Shown here: in pieces, positions 60,821 through 64,000 of the stretch | Layout of the letters: each line of letters opens with the position of its first letter | Position numbering within the stretch: the first letter of the stretch is position 1 | Notes under the pieces: model-generated | Told to the model about the DNA's origin: nothing | The model's database searches: none | Seen by the model: only the letters and a program-made list of their open reading frames with translations | Assembly: GCF_003994415.1 (NCBI RefSeq) | Contig: NZ_CP034689.1 | Location: forward strand, 1,674,001 to 1,738,000 | Direction of reading: 5' to 3' | From: Achromobacter spanius | GTDB taxonomy: Bacteria > Pseudomonadota > Gammaproteobacteria > Burkholderiales > Burkholderiaceae_B | DNA: 64,000 nucleotides | Position numbers and translations under genes: made by a program

Positions 60821-62083
60821 ATGAAGCATCCCCGCATGAAGTATTCAGGCATGAAGTTCCCCGCTACGAGAAGCAAGCCGTTCCTGGCCCTGGCGCTTTG
60901 CAGCGTCGTGCTGGCGTTGCCGATGTCGGCGGCACGTGCCGCCGACGCCTACGTCGCCTGCTTATCGCAATTGCGCGGCCCGGCGCAGAAAGCGGGCGTG
61001 TCCGCGTCCACCTTCGAGACGCACACGGCCGGGCTGTCGCCCGATATGACGGTTATAGACCTGCTGGATGCACAGCCCGAGTTCAAGACGCCCATCTGGG
61101 ACTACATGGCGGGCCTGGTGGACGACGAGCGGGTGGCGGACGGCCAGGCGGGCATGGCGCGCTGGCAAGCGGAGCTGGCGCGCGCGGCCTCGCGCTATAA
61201 CGTCGACCCGGCCACCATTGCGGCGGTGTGGGGTGTGGAAAGCAATTTCGGCCGCACGCTGGGCGGCCGGCCGCTGCTGACGTCCTTGTCCACGCTGTCG
61301 TGCTTTGGCCGCCGGCAAGCGTATTTTCGGGGCGAGTTCTTCGCCACCTTGAAGATCATCCAGGACGAGAACATTGCGCCGCAACGGCTGGTGGGGTCCT
61401 GGGCGGGGGCGTTCGGCCAGACCCAATTCATGCCGTCCACGTATCTGCGGCTGGCGGTTGATTTCGATGGCGATGGCCGCCGCGACCTGGTCGATAGCGT
61501 GCCGGACGCGCTGGCCTCCACCGCCAACTTCCTGAAGCGCGCGGGCTGGAATCCGCAACTGACCTGGGGCTATGAAGTGCGCCTTCCTGCCGGGCTCAGC
61601 ACGGCGGGGGCGGGGCGCAAGAACAAACGTCCGATGTCGGCATGGGTCAAACAGGGCGTGACGCGCGTGGACGGCCTAGCCTTGCCCGGGGGCGAGACGC
61701 CAGCCGGCCTGCTGCTGCCAGCGGGTAGAAATGGGCCCGCATTCCTGGTCACGCGCAATTTCGATGCGCTGTATTCCTACAATGCCGCGGAAAGCTACGC
61801 GCTGGCCATTGCCCATTTGTCCGATCGGCTACGCGGCGGTGGGCCGCTGGTACAGCCCTGGCCCACCGACGACCCTGGCTTGTCCAGGGCGGAACGGCGC
61901 GAATTACAAGGCCTCTTGATCGCCAAAGGCTATGAGCTGGGTGAACCCGATGGTATGGTCGGCACCCGCACGCGCCAGGCCTTGCAGGCCGCCCAGCGCG
62001 AGCTGGGTCTGCCGGCGGATGGAAGGGCGGGGCAGAAGGCGCTACAGGCGCTGCGGGCCTCGGCCTCGCCCGCACCGCGTTGA
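60821..62083 (+). CDS. Lytic murein transglycosylase (MltB/SltB family) with peptidoglycan-binding domain
   Basis: 420 residues from the ATG at 60821 (AAGGA eight bases upstream), two bases after the MOSC stop. The signal peptide ends around SAARAADAY. The catalytic Glu140 lies in WGVESNFGR, followed by GAFGQTQFMPSTYLR and VDFDGDGRRDL. The C terminus (from about 345) is a peptidoglycan-binding-1 domain (LQGLLIAKGYELGEPDGMVG). No lipobox, so it is periplasmic and soluble. Confidence 0.92.
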   Translation: MKHPRMKYSGMKFPATRSKPFLALALCSVVLALPMSAARAADAYVACLSQLRGPAQKAGVSASTFETHTAGLSPDMTVIDLLDAQPEFKTPIWDYMAGLVDDERVADGQAGMARWQAELARAASRYNVDPATIAAVWGVESNFGRTLGGRPLLTSLSTLSCFGRRQAYFRGEFFATLKIIQDENIAPQRLVGSWAGAFGQTQFMPSTYLRLAVDFDGDGRRDLVDSVPDALASTANFLKRAGWNPQLTWGYEVRLPAGLSTAGAGRKNKRPMSAWVKQGVTRVDGLALPGGETPAGLLLPAGRNGPAFLVTRNFDALYSYNAAESYALAIAHLSDRLRGGGPLVQPWPTDDPGLSRAERRELQGLLIAKGYELGEPDGMVGTRTRQALQAAQRELGLPADGRAGQKALQALRASASPAPR

Positions 62084-62202
62084 CCGTATCCACTCTACGA
62101 ATTTACAAGTTTTGCAAAGATCCCGGGCCAGGTAACCCCCCTGACACGTGCGGCGCCAGCCTCGGCCCTATACTGATTTCCCGACTTTTCAGGAGAGTTG
62201 CG

Positions 62203-62616
62203 ATGAGCTTGTTGGATACCTTGGCCTCGATGGCCGGCGGCGGTCAGCAAGGAGGTTCGGCGTCGTTGCTGCCGGCGCTGATCGAGCAATTGAACAAATA
62301 CCCGGGCGGCCTCAGCGGCCTGATCGCCAGCTTTCAGAAGGGCGGCTTGAGCGAAGTGGTGGCGTCGTGGGTAGGCCCGGGCCAGAATTTGCCCGTCAGC
62401 GCCGACCAGTTGGGTTCCGTGCTGGATCCTGGCGTCGTCAACGAGCTGTCCGCCAAGACCGGGCAGGACACCGATTCGGTGCTGGCGTCGCTGTCTTCGC
62501 TGCTGCCGCAATTGGTGGACAAGGCCACGCCGGAAGGCGAAGTGCAGCCCGGCCAGCAGTTCAACCCGACCGATCTGCTGGCGTCGCTGTCCGGCATGTT
62601 CGGCAACCGCGGCTAA
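62203..62616 (+). CDS. YidB-family protein (DUF937)
   Basis: 137 residues from the ATG at 62203 with a strong AGGAGA. It starts MSLLDTLASMAGG and has QLNKYPGGLSGLIASFQKGGL, VASWVGPGQNLPVSADQL and LASLSSLLPQLVDKATPEG, the YidB pattern. Cytosolic; function unknown. Confidence 0.9.
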   Translation: MSLLDTLASMAGGGQQGGSASLLPALIEQLNKYPGGLSGLIASFQKGGLSEVVASWVGPGQNLPVSADQLGSVLDPGVVNELSAKTGQDTDSVLASLSSLLPQLVDKATPEGEVQPGQQFNPTDLLASLSGMFGNRG

Positions 62617-62722
62617 GGGCGGCAAGGGGCTTTCCCCTCGCGCATGGCCTGCTTTCATCCGCCGTGTTGGCCAAGCCGGGTTCTGTTTGTTTCTTCCGGC
62701 ATGGCATCTGTTGCGAATCGGC

Positions 62723-62756
62723 AAAAAAATGGCCAACTCCGAAGAGTTGGCCATTT
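62723..62756 (-). terminator. Rho-independent terminator of ssrA
   Basis: Stem AAATGGCCAACTC / GAGTTGGCCATTT (13 bp, 4-nt loop); on the minus strand a run of T follows. It lies 29 bp past the tmRNA 3' end. Confidence 0.92.
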
Positions 62757-62784
62757 GCTAAGCACTGTGCAATAAAGCGGAATT

Positions 62785-63174
62785 TGGTGGAGCCGGGGGG
62801 AATTGAACCCCCGTCCGCAAGCCCTCTGCAATCAGTTCTACATGCGTAGTCGATTTATTTAGTTTTAACTTTGGACTTAGCCAACCGACAGGCCGGACCA
62901 AAGCGATTCACGTAATTTAAATCTGAGCCGTGTGACCCCAGCGCAGACCGATTCCTTGTGAATGTCGCTGCTGCGGTTCGAGGGTTACCCCCCTAGGAAG
63001 TTGCCTTCCTCCGCCTGACCCAAGGACAGATCAGTGCAGCGGCTCACCGCTTAAGCGGCGAGAGCGAAACGCTCGTCGTTGGCGTTTGTAGTGTTTCCAG
63101 TGGTTTAACGAGCGAACTGGTGCTCGGCATGCCCTGAGTTGTTTCGCGACCCACGTCGAATCCGGATCGGCCCC
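62785..63174 (-). ncRNA. ssrA: tmRNA (ssrA)
   Basis: About 390 nt. The 5' end GGGGCCG pairs with CGGCUCC before the encoded ACCA at the 3' end, forming the acceptor stem. The T arm GGTTCAATTCCCC is clear. The tag reading frame lies at 63051-63083. It rescues stalled ribosomes together with SmpB, which is not in this window. Confidence 0.97.
63051..63083 (-). other. tmRNA proteolysis-tag reading frame
   Basis: Codons from GCC to TAA give ANDERFALAA followed by a stop, the tag of Bordetella/Achromobacter-type tmRNA ending in the protease signal LAA. Confidence 0.93.
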
Positions 63175-63185
63175 AAGAACTTTCT

Positions 63186-63191
63186 ATTGTA
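63186..63191 (-). promoter_or_regulatory. Probable -10 of ssrA
   Basis: TACAAT on the minus strand, 12 bp upstream of the mature 5' end; no good -35 at the right distance. Confidence 0.5.
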
Positions 63192-63265
63192 CTGGTAATT
63201 GCCATAGCCTGCTGCACTGTCCGCCGCCCGTCGCCTGGGCGTGGTGCGGCGGACACAAATGGGCG

Positions 63266-64000
63266 TCAGGCGGCGTTCGCGCAAGCAGGTTTGGCCGACG
63301 GCAGCGTGCGCGACGCGAGCATCAGCGCAAGCGCCAGCGCGACTGAAATCGCCACGATCAAGGCTGCCGCCCAACCCAGCGAAGCCAGCCCGTACTGGTC
63401 AATCACATGGCCACCCACCACGGCTCCCAGCCCGATCCCGATGTTGGCACCCGATATATTCAGCGACGCCGCGAAGGCGGGCGCCTCGGGGGCCGCTTTC
63501 ATCAAGCGCACATGGCAAACGATGAAAAGCGCCGCCTGCGCAATGCCCCACAGGCCCAGCGCCACGGCCAGCAGACCATGCGATTGCATCACCGGCGCCA
63601 CAAATACCAGTCCCGCTGCCATCAGCGAGGAAAACAGGGCGGTGGCGCCCAGGGGGCTGCGGTCCACCATGCGGCCGCCCAGCGTGTTACCGATCAAGCC
63701 GACCGCCCCAAAGGCCATCATCGTCCAGCCGACAATCTGCCCATCAAAGCCCGCCAGCCGCTCCAGCATGTCCGCCAGATAGGTGTAGGCCGTGAACATG
63801 CCGGTAAACACCAGCAGCGACAGCACCACATGGCCCAGCACGATCGGATTGCGCAGGATGCGCAGTTGCGTGACCAATTTGACACTGTCAGCGCGGATTC
63901 GTGTGCTGGGAAAGGCCAGTAGCAACAGCAGGGCTTTAGCGAACGCCACGGCCGATAGTACCCAGAACGCCGCTCGCCAGCCGAATGCGTCCGAGATCAA
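63266..64000 (-). CDS. MFS transporter, C-terminal part (N terminus beyond window edge)
   Basis: 244 visible residues with about seven membrane segments: VVLSLLVFTGMFTAYTYLADML, GAVGLIGNTLGGRMVDRSP and LNISGANIGIGLGAVVGG fit drug- or sugar-efflux MFS proteins of the AraJ/YdhP group. The first codon at the edge is a TTG inside the family-typical SDAFGWRAAFWVLS, so it is not a start. Substrate unknown. Confidence 0.85.
   Translation of the reverse strand: MISDAFGWRAAFWVLSAVAFAKALLLLLAFPSTRIRADSVKLVTQLRILRNPIVLGHVVLSLLVFTGMFTAYTYLADMLERLAGFDGQIVGWTMMAFGAVGLIGNTLGGRMVDRSPLGATALFSSLMAAGLVFVAPVMQSHGLLAVALGLWGIAQAALFIVCHVRLMKAAPEAPAFAASLNISGANIGIGLGAVVGGHVIDQYGLASLGWAAALIVAISVALALALMLASRTLPSAKPACANAA

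Noticed and set aside
62080..62202. Longer start for the YidB-like gene
   Set aside because: The extension covers the leader; a strong AGGAGA and the family start MSLLDTLA mark the ATG at 62203.
62785..62850. A tRNA gene
   Set aside because: The T arm and acceptor end belong to the tRNA-like domain of the tmRNA; no anticodon arm is present.
1..64000. CRISPR arrays, insertion sequences, integrases, toxin-antitoxin or defence genes
   Set aside because: None seen on either strand; gene content and codon use are even throughout.

Overview
The window looks like a chromosomal stretch of a GC-rich betaproteobacterium of the family Alcaligenaceae, most likely Achromobacter or Bordetella. The signs are the tmRNA tag ANDERFALAA, the FtrABCD iron system known from Bordetella, the sucA-sucB-lpdA-zapE order, class I PHA genes with phaR, and a pair of cyanophycin synthetase genes. 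This assignment is from gene content, not from alignment. I see no insertion sequence, phage, CRISPR array or transfer module.

Layout. 1-1137: end of an OPT-family transporter cut by the window edge. 1.2-8.9 kb: a urate/purine ring degradation locus with a urate-type permease, an M20 amidohydrolase, a UraD-AllC fusion, PuuE allantoinase, HIU hydrolase and the membrane cytochrome c urate oxidase PuuD. 8.9-10.6 kb: ACC deaminase acdS with its divergent Lrp-type regulator. 10.9-17.9 kb: 2-oxoglutarate dehydrogenase sucA-sucB-lpdA, then zapE. 18.0-27.5 kb (minus strand): a largely translationally coupled operon with a 4-hydroxyproline epimerase, two flavin dehydrogenase subunits, an inositol-monophosphatase-like enzyme and an ABC importer, preceded by a DapA-family deaminase/aldolase. 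27.7-30.7 kb: a four-gene iron-linked membrane module. 30.7-40.5 kb: trpS, an orphan gene, tex, a DinG/YoaA-type helicase, bamD, rluD and pgeF. 40.6-43.7 kb: phaC-phaB-phaR. 44.0-47.2 kb: ftrABCD. 47.3-49.6 kb: a PhzF-like gene and small stress-type proteins. 49.8-58.0 kb: two cyanophycin synthetases, divergent from an ABC exporter and a DUF1854 gene. 58.0-62.6 kb: GNAT, DUF455, MOSC, lytic transglycosylase and YidB-like genes. 62.8-63.2 kb: ssrA. 63.3-64.0 kb: an MFS transporter running off the edge.

How the parts work together. The first 9 kb code for uptake of urate and its stepwise conversion through 5-hydroxyisourate, OHCU and allantoin to allantoate and ureidoglycine-level products. Three promoter regions of this locus share a spaced motif, TGTATACA-N6-GTACA or close variants, which suggests one regulator. 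The hydroxyproline-type operon couples import with epimerisation and oxidation, and has an unexplained phosphatase-like member. The cyanophycin locus is the most interesting part. The two synthetases show complementary motif differences: one keeps an HxxEH site in its N domain but has divergent Mur-ligase motifs, and the other has standard Mur-ligase motifs but no HxxEH. Next to them is an ABC exporter with a PH-like segment and a zinc ribbon at its N terminus, plus a DUF1854 protein, neither with a role I can name.
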